From Verrucomicrobiota bacterium (GTDB taxonomy: Bacteria; Verrucomicrobiota; Verrucomicrobiia; Chthoniobacterales; SZAS-18): a stretch of 53,687 bases of DNA. The position numbers were made by a program, and so were the translations under genes. The stretch spans positions 1-53,687 of the forward strand of contig JAFAXH010000166.1 of the NCBI GenBank assembly GCA_019241085.1, given 5' to 3'. A model generated the notes under the pieces. It searched no databases. It was not told where the DNA came from and was given only the letters and a program-made list of their open reading frames with translations. Positions 16,188 through 24,471 of this stretch are shown piece after piece. Numbering within the stretch: the first letter of the stretch is position 1; each line of letters opens with the position of its first letter.

Positions 16188-17393
16188 TCAACGCCGCCGG
16201 CGCACGGCGACCGCGGCGATATCGTCGGGGAAGCCATCGCGCCCGCCGTAGGCGCGCACGCGCGCGACGAGGGCAGCGAGCAAATCACTCGCTTTGCCCT
16301 CGTCGCGCGCTGCGACTGCGAGGAAGTCGCGCAGCGCCGAAAGTTCCAGCCGGTCGCCGTCGGCATTGGCCAGGCCGTAAAAACCGTCGGTGATAAGCAG
16401 AAATGTCTCGCCCGGCGCCACCTGCACCTCGTCTTCGTGCGCCGCTTGGTCTTCCACCAAACCGAGCGGCGGCACTTGGGAACGCACGCCGTCCACGGTG
16501 CCGTCGGCGCGCGCCACGAGCAGCGGCGGATGGCCCGCGCCGGCGACGCGCAGGTGGCCGGTCCGGGGATCGAGCACGGCGCCGAGGGCGGTCATCAGCG
16601 AGCGGCCTTTGAAGATTTGAAAAAGGTCGCGATTCACCAGCCGCAGGATTTCGCTGGGCGACTGGCTCAGCGCCGCGGCGTGGCGAAAGAGCAGCTTCGT
16701 CAAACTCGTGAGCAACGCCGCCGCCGCGCCGTGCCCCGTGGCGTCGGCGATCCAGAAAAAGAGCCGGCCGTCGGCCAGCGGCAACCAGTCGTAAACGTCG
16801 CCGCCGACTTGGATGACGGGCTGATAGTGCGCCGCCACGTCCCAGCCGGGCAGCGCGGGCAAGCGTTGCGGGATGATGGCTTGCTGCGTCAGGCGCGCGG
16901 CTTCGAGGTCGCGTTCCAGCCGCGCGCGCCACTCGGCCAGCTCGGCGTTTTGTTGTTCCAACTGCTGCCGCATGGCGCGCAACCGCAGATGGGTCGCCAG
17001 CCGCGCCTTCAGCACGGGCAGGTTGATCGGCTTGGAAATGAAGTCGTCGGCGCCGGCTTCCAGACAGCGCACTTCCTGGTCTTCGCCGCTGAGTCCGGTG
17101 ATGATGAGGATCGGGATTTGCGCCACGGCCGGGTCGGCGTTGCGCCGCACGCGGGCGCAAAATTCCGCGCCGTCCTGCTCCGGCATGAACAGGTCGAGCA
17201 ACAGCAGCGCGGGCGGCCGGCGTTCGATTTCCATCAGCCCCGTCTCCCCGTCGCCACACTGGCGGCAGAGAAAGCCGGCCGCCTCCAGCGCGCGCGAAAG
17301 GATGCCGCGGCTGAACGCTTCGTCGTCGATGAGCAGGACATCGCGCTCGGCGGGCAGCATGGCGGCGGCCGGAGGTGGTGAGTGGTTGTTCAT
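16188..17393 (-). CDS. response regulator with SpoIIE-type PP2C phosphatase output
   Basis: 401 residues. Residues about 15-135 form a receiver domain: acidic pair in LLIDDEAF, phospho-acceptor Asp in LLLDLFMP, Thr in ITGLSGEDQ, Lys in FISKPIN. A short coiled coil (MRQQLEQQNAELAEWRARLERDLEAA) leads to a PPM/SpoIIE phosphatase domain with VGGDVYDW, ADATGHGAAAALL, GAGHPPLLV, ITDGFYGL and FPDDIAAVAV, covering the metal-binding Asp residues. Such RsbU-like proteins dephosphorylate an anti-sigma-factor antagonist and so control a stress sigma factor. No anti-sigma factor, antagonist or sensor kinase gene is in the window. A TTG four codons upstream is possible; the ATG at 17393 is preferred. Confidence 0.9.
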   Translation of the reverse strand: MNNHSPPPAAAMLPAERDVLLIDDEAFSRGILSRALEAAGFLCRQCGDGETGLMEIERRPPALLLLDLFMPEQDGAEFCARVRRNADPAVAQIPILIITGLSGEDQEVRCLEAGADDFISKPINLPVLKARLATHLRLRAMRQQLEQQNAELAEWRARLERDLEAARLTQQAIIPQRLPALPGWDVAAHYQPVIQVGGDVYDWLPLADGRLFFWIADATGHGAAAALLTSLTKLLFRHAAALSQSPSEILRLVNRDLFQIFKGRSLMTALGAVLDPRTGHLRVAGAGHPPLLVARADGTVDGVRSQVPPLGLVEDQAAHEDEVQVAPGETFLLITDGFYGLANADGDRLELSALRDFLAVAARDEGKASDLLAALVARVRAYGGRDGFPDDIAAVAVRRRR

Positions 17394-17654
17394 CGAACCC
17401 AAGGGAAAAAATGGACGCTGCGGGCAAAGACCCGGCCGCCCCTGCTCGGGCGGACCGTGCGTTCCGCCCCGTCGCGTTCACGATTTATCGCGTCCGGACC
17501 GCGCAATCGCCGTATCAACCGCGTTTCGGGCGCGCATTTTGGAATTGCCAGCGAGCCAGTCCTCGGGATAAAAAAATTCCTCCCGGCGGTTTGCGCCGCC
17601 TGTCACCATCGACATCAATTTTGCTTGCCCACCGCGCGCCGATTCTTTTTTCTC

Positions 17655-18047
17655 ATGGTCTTTATGAACCGCCACTTCTGCCTCGTCGCCCTCGCCAGTC
17701 TCAGCGTCGCCGTTGCCATTCCGGCTTGCACCGACCGGGAGAGAGGCGGGCGGGAAGACGGCGGCTTCAACCAGGGCGCCCGCGTCCGCCCGAGTCCGCC
17801 GCCGCAGGCCACGCCGACGCCGACGCCGCGCGAGACGACGACCACGCGCGAAACGCCGACCCCGCCGCCCTCGACGCCGGTGCAGCAGACGCCGGTCGAT
17901 TATCCTTACGCCACGCCGGTGGCCGGCAAGCCGGGCTTTGTCACCAGCCCGTATGCGCCCGAGGCAGGGCTGGTGGACGTGCGCGGCATGAGTCCGGGCC
18001 AGCAGGCGCGCGATCCTTACACGAACAAGATTTTCCTGGTGCCTTGA
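17655..18047 (+). CDS. Pro/Thr-rich putative lipoprotein
   Basis: 130 residues (127 if translation begins at the second ATG, 17664). RHFCLVALASLSVAVAIPAC is a signal peptide ending in a Cys that fits a relaxed lipobox (IPAC), so it may be a lipoprotein. The middle is a Pro/Thr repeat-like linker (PTPTPRETTTTRETPTPPP) and the last 35 residues (GLVDVRGMSPGQQARDPYTN) look like a small conserved C-terminal motif. Likely periplasmic or outer-membrane-attached; function unknown. The 260 bases upstream hold no gene. The tyrosine pathway gene follows 92 bases later. Confidence 0.7.
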   Translation: MVFMNRHFCLVALASLSVAVAIPACTDRERGGREDGGFNQGARVRPSPPPQATPTPTPRETTTTRETPTPPPSTPVQQTPVDYPYATPVAGKPGFVTSPYAPEAGLVDVRGMSPGQQARDPYTNKIFLVP

Positions 18048-18139
18048 TTTGCTGAGCAGGCGGACGTTGGGGATATCGGCTCGCAGCCCGCGGACGGATA
18101 TAGCGTCGCAGTCCGCGACTTTTTTCTTGGGGCACGTTC

Positions 18140-19033
18140 GTGGAGTCATCGTCGTCATTGTTGCCCAATCGCGTCGCCGTCCTCGGTCCAGGGCTGCTCG
18201 GGGGCTCGATCCTGCTGGCGGCGCGCGCCCGGCTGCCCGGCGTCGCGCTCGCGGTCTGGAGCCACGATCCGGCGGAGCGGGCCGAGGTCCAGCGGCGCGC
18301 GCTGGCGGATGGCGTTCACGCCGAATTATCGGCGGCCGTGCGAGACGCTGATCTCGTGATTCTTTGCACGCCGGTCGGCGTCATGGCCAAGCTCGCCGGG
18401 GAACTGGCGCCACACCTCGCGGCCGGCGCGGTTGTCACCGATGTCGGCAGCGTGAAGACGCCCGTCGTGCGCGCGTTGACGCCGCTTTTCCTGGATGCGG
18501 CCACGGGCCACTCGCGGTTCGTCGGCGGTCATCCGATGGCGGGCCGCGAACTCGCCGGCCTCGGCGCCGCGCGCGACGATCTTTTTGCCCATGCCGTCTG
18601 CCTGCTCACGCCCGAGGCGGACACGGCGCCGGTGGCGGTCGCGCGCGTCGGCGCGTTCTGGCAGGCGCTCGGCGTCGCGCGGGTGGAGACGCTGGCCGCC
18701 GCCGAGCACGACGAGACCGTCGCGCTGGTGAGTCATTTGCCGCACCTGCTCGCGGCGGCGCTCCTGGAGACGGTGGCCGGCGCGCGGACCGACGCCCTGG
18801 CCCGCAGCGGTCCGGGGCTGCGCGATGTCACCCGGCCGGCCGCCGGCGCGAGCGAGTTGTGGACAGAAATCTTGAGTCTGAACCGCACAGCCGTTACAAG
18901 TGCGCTCCGCGCGTTCTCCGCACAGCTCGCGCGGCTGCGGCCTTGCCTGGAACCAGGCGGCGAGCCAGCTTTGGCCGACTTCCTGCGCGATGCCGCCGCC
19001 CGCCGCCGCGAGTTGCCGGCGCCGACGAAATGA
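18140..19033 (+). CDS. tyrA: prephenate/arogenate dehydrogenase
   Basis: 297 residues. N-terminal dinucleotide-binding motif VAVLGPGLLGGSI, then TPVGVM, a conserved VVTDVGSVK, the substrate-region HPMAGRELAG, and the catalytic-type VSHLPHLLAAALL. This is the TyrA family that oxidises prephenate (or arogenate) to the 4-hydroxyphenylpyruvate (or tyrosine) step of tyrosine synthesis, in the cytoplasm. No chorismate mutase or ACT domain is fused. The GTG at 18140 is the only good start, right before the Rossmann fold. aroA follows 87 bases downstream on the same strand, then cmk and plsC, an order known in several bacterial groups. Confidence 0.9.
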   Translation: MESSSSLLPNRVAVLGPGLLGGSILLAARARLPGVALAVWSHDPAERAEVQRRALADGVHAELSAAVRDADLVILCTPVGVMAKLAGELAPHLAAGAVVTDVGSVKTPVVRALTPLFLDAATGHSRFVGGHPMAGRELAGLGAARDDLFAHAVCLLTPEADTAPVAVARVGAFWQALGVARVETLAAAEHDETVALVSHLPHLLAAALLETVAGARTDALARSGPGLRDVTRPAAGASELWTEILSLNRTAVTSALRAFSAQLARLRPCLEPGGEPALADFLRDAAARRRELPAPTK

Positions 19034-19120
19034 TGCACTCACTGCCTGCGAAAAATTCGTTCTGAACTCGCCGCCGATTTTCCAATTTTTCAATTTCCGC
19101 CCGCCAGCCAAAATTTTTCC

Positions 19121-20548
19121 ATGTCCGACCTTCGCATCCGCCGCGCGCCGCACATCCGGGCCGAGATCCGCGTGCCCGGCGACAAGAGTATTTCCCATCG
19201 TGCCGTCCTGATCGCGGCGCTCTCCAACGGCGTCTGCGTGCTGCGTGGCTTTTTGCCCGGCGAAGACTGCCAGAGCACCGTCGGCGCGATGCGCGCGCTC
19301 GGCGTGAAAATCGAGCAGCCCGAGCCGGACACGCTCATCGTCCACGGCTGTTACCGCAAGCTGCAACCGCCCAAGGGCGACATCCAGTGCGGCAACAGCG
19401 GCACGACGATGCGCCTGCTGGCCGGACTGCTCGCCGGTCAACCGTTCGATTCCCGGCTCGTCGGCGACGCCTCGCTCTCGCGCCGGCCGATGGGTCGCGT
19501 GATCGATCCGCTCACGCAGATGGGCGCGAACATCGTGGCCGAGGGTCCGAAAAAATCCGCGCCGCTGCGCATTTCCGGCCAGCCCTTGCACGGGATCGAC
19601 TACAAACTCCCGGTCGCCAGCGCGCAGGTGAAGAGCGCCGTGCTGCTGGCGGGATTGTTCGCCTCCGGTCGCACGAGCGTCATCGAGCCGGTGCCCAGCC
19701 GCGACCACACCGAGCGGCTGCTCAATTATTATCTCTGCCCGGTCACGCGCGAGGAATTGCCGCCGGCGGCTGCTCCCAAGGCCAGGGGCAAAGCCAACAA
19801 AGGCGGCGGCGATGACGACGACGCGCCGCGGCCAGTGCGCGTCTCGCTCGAAGGCGGCAAGATGCCGGAGTCGCGCGATTTCACGATCCCCGGCGATCTC
19901 TCCGGCGCGGCGTTCTGGCTGGCTGCCGCCGCGGCGCAACCGGGCGCGCGTCTGCTCGTCGAAGGCTTGGGATTAAACGACACGCGCACCGGCTTTCTCA
20001 ACGTGCTCCTGCGCATGGGCGCGAAGTTGCGTGAAGTGGTCGAAGACATCGAACAAATCGAACGCAGCGGCTCGGTCGAGGTCGAGGGCGCGCGCTTGCA
20101 CGGCGTGGTCGTCGAGGGCCGGGAAATCCCCAACGTCATCGACGAATTGCCCATCATCGCCGTGCTCGGCGCGCTGGCCAGCGACCAGACCACGATCCGC
20201 GACGCCGCCGAATTGCGGGTGAAAGAAACCGACCGCATCGCCGCCCTCTGCGCCAATCTGCGCGCGATGGGCGCCTTGGTGGAGGAACGCCCGGATGGGT
20301 TGACGGTGATGGGCGGTCATCCGTTGCAGGGCACGCACCTGCCCAGCTTTGGCGATCACCGCATCGCCATGGCTTTTGCCATCGCCGGACTCTTCGCCGA
20401 AGGCGAAACGGTCATCGAAGGCGCCGAGTGCATCGAGATTTCGTATCCCGGTTTCGCCGAGACGTTGCAAAAAATTCTCGCCGCCTCCACGAGCGGGCCG
20501 GCTCCGACGGTCGTCGTCTCGGACGCCCGCGCCATGTTGCCGGAGTAA
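19121..20548 (+). CDS. aroA: 3-phosphoshikimate 1-carboxyvinyltransferase (EPSP synthase)
   Basis: 475 residues, longer than the usual 425-450. It joins shikimate-3-phosphate and phosphoenolpyruvate in the shikimate pathway. Seen: GDKSISHRAVL (PEP/substrate binding), GNSGTTMRLLAG, SLSRRPMGRVIDPL, ASAQVKSAVLLAGL, SRDHTERLL, FTIPGDLSGAAFWLAAAA, IDELPIIAVLGALA, KETDRIAALCANLR and FGDHRIAMAFAIAG. The pattern is closest to the Bacillus-like forms. An odd, Ala/Lys/Gly/Asp-rich insert (AAAPKARGKANKGGGDDDDA) lies at about residues 210-238, where the family normally has a short loop. Core catalytic residues look intact. It is 20 bases upstream of cmk, in the tyrA-aroA-cmk-plsC cluster. Confidence 0.94.
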   Translation: MSDLRIRRAPHIRAEIRVPGDKSISHRAVLIAALSNGVCVLRGFLPGEDCQSTVGAMRALGVKIEQPEPDTLIVHGCYRKLQPPKGDIQCGNSGTTMRLLAGLLAGQPFDSRLVGDASLSRRPMGRVIDPLTQMGANIVAEGPKKSAPLRISGQPLHGIDYKLPVASAQVKSAVLLAGLFASGRTSVIEPVPSRDHTERLLNYYLCPVTREELPPAAAPKARGKANKGGGDDDDAPRPVRVSLEGGKMPESRDFTIPGDLSGAAFWLAAAAAQPGARLLVEGLGLNDTRTGFLNVLLRMGAKLREVVEDIEQIERSGSVEVEGARLHGVVVEGREIPNVIDELPIIAVLGALASDQTTIRDAAELRVKETDRIAALCANLRAMGALVEERPDGLTVMGGHPLQGTHLPSFGDHRIAMAFAIAGLFAEGETVIEGAECIEISYPGFAETLQKILAASTSGPAPTVVVSDARAMLPE

Positions 20549-20568
20549 AAAAAAAGCCGCGGAGAAAA

Positions 20569-21267
20569 ATGATAACGTCTCCAGCGCCCTGCGTGATCGC
20601 CATCGACGGCCCGGCGGCGAGCGGCAAGAGCAGCGTCGCGCGTGCGCTCGCGCGGCGGCTCGGGTTTGCCTACGTCAACAGCGGCGCATTTTATCGCGTG
20701 GCGACGGCCTGCGTGCTGGCGCGCGGCATTGATCCGACCGACGCGGACGCGGTGGCGGCGGCGCTCGGCGGCGCGGAGGTCATCGCCGGGCTGCGGGCGG
20801 AAAACGGCGGCGAATCGTTTTTGCAACTCGACGGCCACGCGCCGACGGAGGAGGCGTTGCGCGCGGCGGCAGTGAATGCCGGCGTCTCCGCGGTCGCCAG
20901 CGTGCCGGCCGTGCGCGCGCTGCTCACCGCGCGGCTGCGCGCGCTAGCCGAGGAAACGGCGCCGGCGTCCGGTTTTCCCGGCACGGTGATGGAAGGCCGC
21001 GACATCGGCTCGGCGGTGTTTCCGCACACGCCGTTCAAGTTTTACATCGACGCCAGCGCCGAGGTGCGCGCCCAGCGCCGCGCCGCGCAAGGCGGCGGGC
21101 AGGACGAAATCGCCGCGCGCGACCGCACCGATTCCACGCGCCGCGCCAGCCCGCTGCTCATCGCCGAGGACGCGCACGTCATCGACTCCTCGCGGCTGAC
21201 CATCGACGGCGTTGTGGGCGAGATCATTGGCCGGTTGAAGTTGAAAGGATTCGCCATCGCGTCATGA
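20569..21267 (+). CDS. cmk: cytidylate kinase
   Basis: 232 residues. P-loop GPAASGKSSVA near residue 14-24, YVNSGAFYRV for the CMP site, and MEGRDIGSAVFPHTPFKFYIDAS, plus the lid segment RRAAQGGGQDEIAARDRTDSTR (broken here: RRAAQGGGQDEI, then AARDRTDSTR). It phosphorylates CMP and dCMP in the cytoplasm. The start ATG at 20569 is supported by GGAG five bases ahead, a good ribosome binding site; a frame extension to 20428 inside aroA is not likely. Its stop overlaps the plsC start by four bases (ATGA). Confidence 0.93.
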   Translation: MITSPAPCVIAIDGPAASGKSSVARALARRLGFAYVNSGAFYRVATACVLARGIDPTDADAVAAALGGAEVIAGLRAENGGESFLQLDGHAPTEEALRAAAVNAGVSAVASVPAVRALLTARLRALAEETAPASGFPGTVMEGRDIGSAVFPHTPFKFYIDASAEVRAQRRAAQGGGQDEIAARDRTDSTRRASPLLIAEDAHVIDSSRLTIDGVVGEIIGRLKLKGFAIAS

Positions 21268-21953
21268 ACGCTTCGACCGCAGTTGCCAACTCCACGGCGC
21301 TCAGGCCCGGCTCGGGCGCCACGCCGACCTACTGGTTTTTTCACACCCTCGCCCGCGTCCTCGCGCGGACGTGCTTCTCGCTGCGGGTGCGCGGGCGCGA
21401 GCGGCTGGAGCCGTTGCGCGGCCGCGGGCTGCTGCTGGCGGCCAATCACCAGAGCTATCTCGACCCGCCGCTGGTCTCGCTGGCGACGCCGTGGCCGATC
21501 CATTTCCTCGCCCGCAAGACGCTGATGAAGTGGCCGATCCTCGGCCCGATTTTTCCCGATTTGAACGTCATTCCGATCGACCAGGATCGCCCGGACATGA
21601 GCGCGCTCAAGGCCGTGATCCGGATGGTGCGCGCCAACCAGACGACGATTGTTTTTCCCGAAGGTTCGCGCACGCTCGACGGCGAGTTGCAGCCGGCGCA
21701 GCCGGGCTTGGGTTTGATCGTGGCCAAGACGCTCGCGCCTGTGGTGCCAATGCGGATTTTTGGCGCGTTCGAGGCGATGCCGCGCAATGGAAGCCGCATC
21801 CGCGCGGTGCCGATCCGGGTGGCGATTGGCGAGCCGATTTTTTTCTCCGCCGAAACGCTGGCGCAAATGGGCGGCGGAGGACGCGATCTTTATCAACGGC
21901 TCAGCGAGCACGTCATGAAAGCCATCGCGGCGATCCGGTGGGACGAAGAGTAA
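21264..21953 (+). CDS. plsC: 1-acyl-sn-glycerol-3-phosphate acyltransferase
   Basis: 229 residues. The HX4D catalytic motif is seen as NHQSYLD (preceded by LLAAN), then FLARKTLMKWPILGPIF, and the substrate-binding block FPEGSRTLDGE. This membrane-associated enzyme makes phosphatidic acid for phospholipid synthesis. An ATGA overlap with cmk shows translational coupling. It is the last gene of the cluster; the next gene is convergent, 26 bases away. Confidence 0.9.
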   Translation: MNASTAVANSTALRPGSGATPTYWFFHTLARVLARTCFSLRVRGRERLEPLRGRGLLLAANHQSYLDPPLVSLATPWPIHFLARKTLMKWPILGPIFPDLNVIPIDQDRPDMSALKAVIRMVRANQTTIVFPEGSRTLDGELQPAQPGLGLIVAKTLAPVVPMRIFGAFEAMPRNGSRIRAVPIRVAIGEPIFFSAETLAQMGGGGRDLYQRLSEHVMKAIAAIRWDEE

Positions 21954-21979
21954 AAAAATCCGCCGGCTCGCGGCGACGA

Positions 21980-23878
21980 TCACTGCGCGGCGATGGTCAC
22001 AGTCGCGGTGTTGCTCGCGCCGAGCGTGTAGGTTTTGACGCGCTGCGGATCGGGCGCGAGGCGCAGGATGACGTTGCGCGCACGGCCGCGAAACGCGCCG
22101 GGCCGCGGCACGACATCAATGGTCAAGGTGTCGGCGCCGGCGGGAAACGTGAGCGTGAAGGGGTTGCCCCCGATGGTCGTGCCGTTGGCATTGGCGAGCG
22201 CGTAATCGCGCGCACGCAGCGCTGAGCCGCTGACGGTGAAGCGCACGGCCAGCGGCTGCGCAAGATCGCCGCCCGCGCGCGTGAGCAGAAATTGTCCATT
22301 GTCCGGCCCGACGAGCGAAGCCGCCGCGTCGTTGGCGATGAGGCTGACGACGGCGAGCGTGTTCGCTGGCGGCGGAGGAGTCGAGCCGGGAACGCTCACG
22401 GTCAACGTCGCGGCGGACGGCTGCTGCGCGGCGTCGGCGTTGACGACCGTGACCGGGCCGGTGACGGCGCCGTCGGGCACTTGGGCGAGGAGATAAGTGC
22501 CCGAGACGACTTGGAAAGCTGACGCCGGCACGAGCGTGTTATTTTCTCCCGTGAACAGCACCGCGCTCGCGCCGACAAACGCTTCGCCGACCAGCGCGAC
22601 GGTGTCGCCGACGCTTGCGACGGTTGGGTTAAAAAAACGCACCAGCGGCGTCGGCCGCGGCAGCCCGAGATCGACGCGGAAGATCGTCGCCGGCTGGCCT
22701 TCCACGCCGGCGGCGGTGCCGTAGAGCCGGCCGTCGGCGCCTTGGGTCAACGCGGCTTGCGGGTTGGCGCCGTCGAAGAAGATGTTGTTCGTGAATGAAT
22801 ACAGCGTGGCGAACGCGCCGCCCGGCGTGACGCGGAAAATCGTGCCGGCGTCGAACGCGCCGCCGCGGCTGGTGGTGCCGTAAAAATTGCCGTCGCTCGC
22901 GCGCAGGAGATCGCCAAAGGCGTCGTAGCCGCTGCCGTCGGAAGGCGAAAATGTGTAGAGCAAATCGAACTGCCGCGCGGTCGGATCGAAGCGGAAAATC
23001 GTGCCAACGCCGAGCGTGCCGCCAGTGCGCGTGACGCCGTAGAAATTGGTGTCGAAACCCTCGGTCAGCGCGCGTGGCAACGAGCCGATCGTATCGGCGT
23101 TGAAATCAAAAACGACCGTGCGCGCGCCGGCGCCATCGACGCGATAAATCGTGCCGGCGTTGAATCGGCCGCCTTGGAGCGTGGTGCCGTAAAAATTGCC
23201 GTCGCGCGACGACCGCACCGGCCGCGCGCTGGGAAACGCGCCGTCGAGCGCGCCGAAAAAACTGCTCAGCGGCAGTAGCGTCCCGCTGGGCACATCGACG
23301 CGGAAAAACGCGCCGGCATTGGCGTTGCCGCCGCCCGTCGCCGTGCCGCGCAAGCTGCCGTCGAAGGCTTCCACCAAGCTCGATTCTGGATCGGTGCCGA
23401 GCGAACCGAGATTGAACGACGCGAGGTAGGCCGGCGCGGGCGCCGCGCTGGTGGGGTCGAAGCGAAAGAGCGTGCCGAAATTATTAAAACCACCCGCCGC
23501 TGTCGTGCCGTAAAAGAAGCCGTCGCGTGCCTGGAGCAAGCCGCCGACCGGCGACGCGCCGTTGTCCGGCGGACCGAAAAACGGGAAGAGCACCGAGAAA
23601 TTGCCGCCGTCGGCGTCGAAGCGAAACACGCTGCCCAGCCGGCTCGCCGCGCCCGCGCTGGCGGTGCCGTAAAACAAGCCGTCGGCGCCTTGCACGAGCG
23701 GCCCGAGCGGCACGGCGCCCTCGCTGGCGATGTCGAGCCGGCGCAGGACGACGAAGTTGATGCTCTGCGCCTGCGCGGCAGCCGGCCGCTGGCAGCAGCA
23801 GAAGGTGGTCAACGCCAGAAAGAGCGGCGGCATCCAGCGTGGGAAGCAAGCGAATAGCTTTGGGGACAGAGAGTTCAT
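21980..23878 (-). CDS. secreted Gloeo/Verruco-repeat beta-propeller-like protein with TIG and Calx-beta-like domains
   Basis: 632 residues. A signal peptide (PPLFLALTTFCCCQRPAAAQ, then AQS) is followed by about ten repeats of roughly 45-50 residues with the pattern DGxFYGTTxxGGxxNxGTxFRxD (for example DGNFYGTTSRGGAFDAGTIF). This repeat is known in Gloeobacter and Verrucomicrobiota (TIGR03803 type) and probably forms a propeller or superhelix. Residues about 420-510 resemble an IPT/TIG domain (FFNPTVASVGDTVALVGEAF) and the last 100 a Calx-beta-like sandwich ending TATVTIAAQ. It should be exported, perhaps surface-bound. No catalytic residues can be named. A longer frame adds only ten residues before the signal peptide. 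Confidence 0.87.
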   Translation of the reverse strand: MNSLSPKLFACFPRWMPPLFLALTTFCCCQRPAAAQAQSINFVVLRRLDIASEGAVPLGPLVQGADGLFYGTASAGAASRLGSVFRFDADGGNFSVLFPFFGPPDNGASPVGGLLQARDGFFYGTTAAGGFNNFGTLFRFDPTSAAPAPAYLASFNLGSLGTDPESSLVEAFDGSLRGTATGGGNANAGAFFRVDVPSGTLLPLSSFFGALDGAFPSARPVRSSRDGNFYGTTLQGGRFNAGTIYRVDGAGARTVVFDFNADTIGSLPRALTEGFDTNFYGVTRTGGTLGVGTIFRFDPTARQFDLLYTFSPSDGSGYDAFGDLLRASDGNFYGTTSRGGAFDAGTIFRVTPGGAFATLYSFTNNIFFDGANPQAALTQGADGRLYGTAAGVEGQPATIFRVDLGLPRPTPLVRFFNPTVASVGDTVALVGEAFVGASAVLFTGENNTLVPASAFQVVSGTYLLAQVPDGAVTGPVTVVNADAAQQPSAATLTVSVPGSTPPPPANTLAVVSLIANDAAASLVGPDNGQFLLTRAGGDLAQPLAVRFTVSGSALRARDYALANANGTTIGGNPFTLTFPAGADTLTIDVVPRPGAFRGRARNVILRLAPDPQRVKTYTLGASNTATVTIAAQ

Positions 23879-24211
23879 ACGCGCAAGAGGATGGTTGAAA
23901 CGCAGCAAGGGCCGCGCCGCTCAGCAATTGTTGCCACGATAAGGTAAATTCCAACAAAAAGTCGTAGGTGGATCACGCGCTCCGTCGCGCGATGATTGCG
24001 CCGTAGGCGCCTGATAGCTCAAAGCCGCTGCGCGGCCACCATCGCGCGACGGAGCGCGCGATCCACCGCTAGCTGGCGTCGAACCTTGCGTTCATCAGAG
24101 CGGTTCTGCCCGTCAAAAACGGCTTGGCCGGCGCGGTTGCCGGCTTTACAAACACGGAGCCGCCGGGCGAGTTGCCGCGTTGCGCCGTCCTAAATTTTTT
24201 CCTTCTGCTCC
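23879..24211. other. intergenic region before the small membrane protein
   Basis: 333 bases. It includes the long palindrome at 23969-24065; the rest (24066-24211) is GC-rich with no reading frame or RNA that I recognise. It must also carry the promoters of the divergent genes on either side, but no clear promoter boxes are seen. Confidence 0.4.
23969..24065. repeat. long imperfect palindrome, family C
   Basis: Two 26-base arms (23969-23994 and 24040-24065) are inverted copies that differ at one position; the left arm reads TGGATCACGCGCTCCGTCGC, then GCGATG. The 45-base centre (GATTGCGCCGTAGGCGCC region) is itself GC-rich. I see only one copy in the window. It resembles the GGATCxCGCGCTCCGTCGCG palindromes seen as dispersed repeats in some genomes. 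Could act as a bidirectional terminator or REP-like element. Confidence 0.8.
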
Positions 24212-24427
24212 ATGCTGCCGACCGACTCCACCCCGCCGCTGCCGGACGGCCCGCGCTTTTTTGGCCGCCGCGTTTTTCCCTGGCTGGCGGGCGGTTTTTT
24301 GATCGGCTTCACGCTGCTGCTCGCCGCGGTCTGGCACCAGAGCCGGCAGGAGCTTGCCAAGTTGGAAACCGCCGTGCCGGTCGTCCTGCTGAACGCCACG
24401 CCGGACGGGGACGAACCGCCCGAATAA
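24212..24427 (+). CDS. small single-pass membrane protein
   Basis: 71 residues. A Pro-rich N-terminus ([20 protein letters not shown]) leads into one membrane helix ([18 protein letters not shown]) and a short soluble tail. The frame is compact and 44 bases ahead of purH, so the two may share a transcript. No family is recognised; it may be a conserved verrucomicrobial membrane protein, but this is weakly supported. Confidence 0.5.
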   Translation: MLPTDSTPPLPDGPRFFGRRVFPWLAGGFLIGFTLLLAAVWHQSRQELAKLETAVPVVLLNATPDGDEPPE

Positions 24428-24471
24428 AAAAATTTTCGCCGTCGCCATCGCGCGGCGATTCTCCTTTCAAA

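Noticed and set aside
18326..19939. A 537-residue open frame on the minus strand across tyrA and aroA
   Set aside because: It spans two well-supported genes and the gap between them and has no recognisable domain, so it is an antisense shadow.
24124..24471. N-terminal extension of purH by 116 residues
   Set aside because: The extension overlaps a small membrane-protein frame and has no PurH family signal; normal length starts at 24472.
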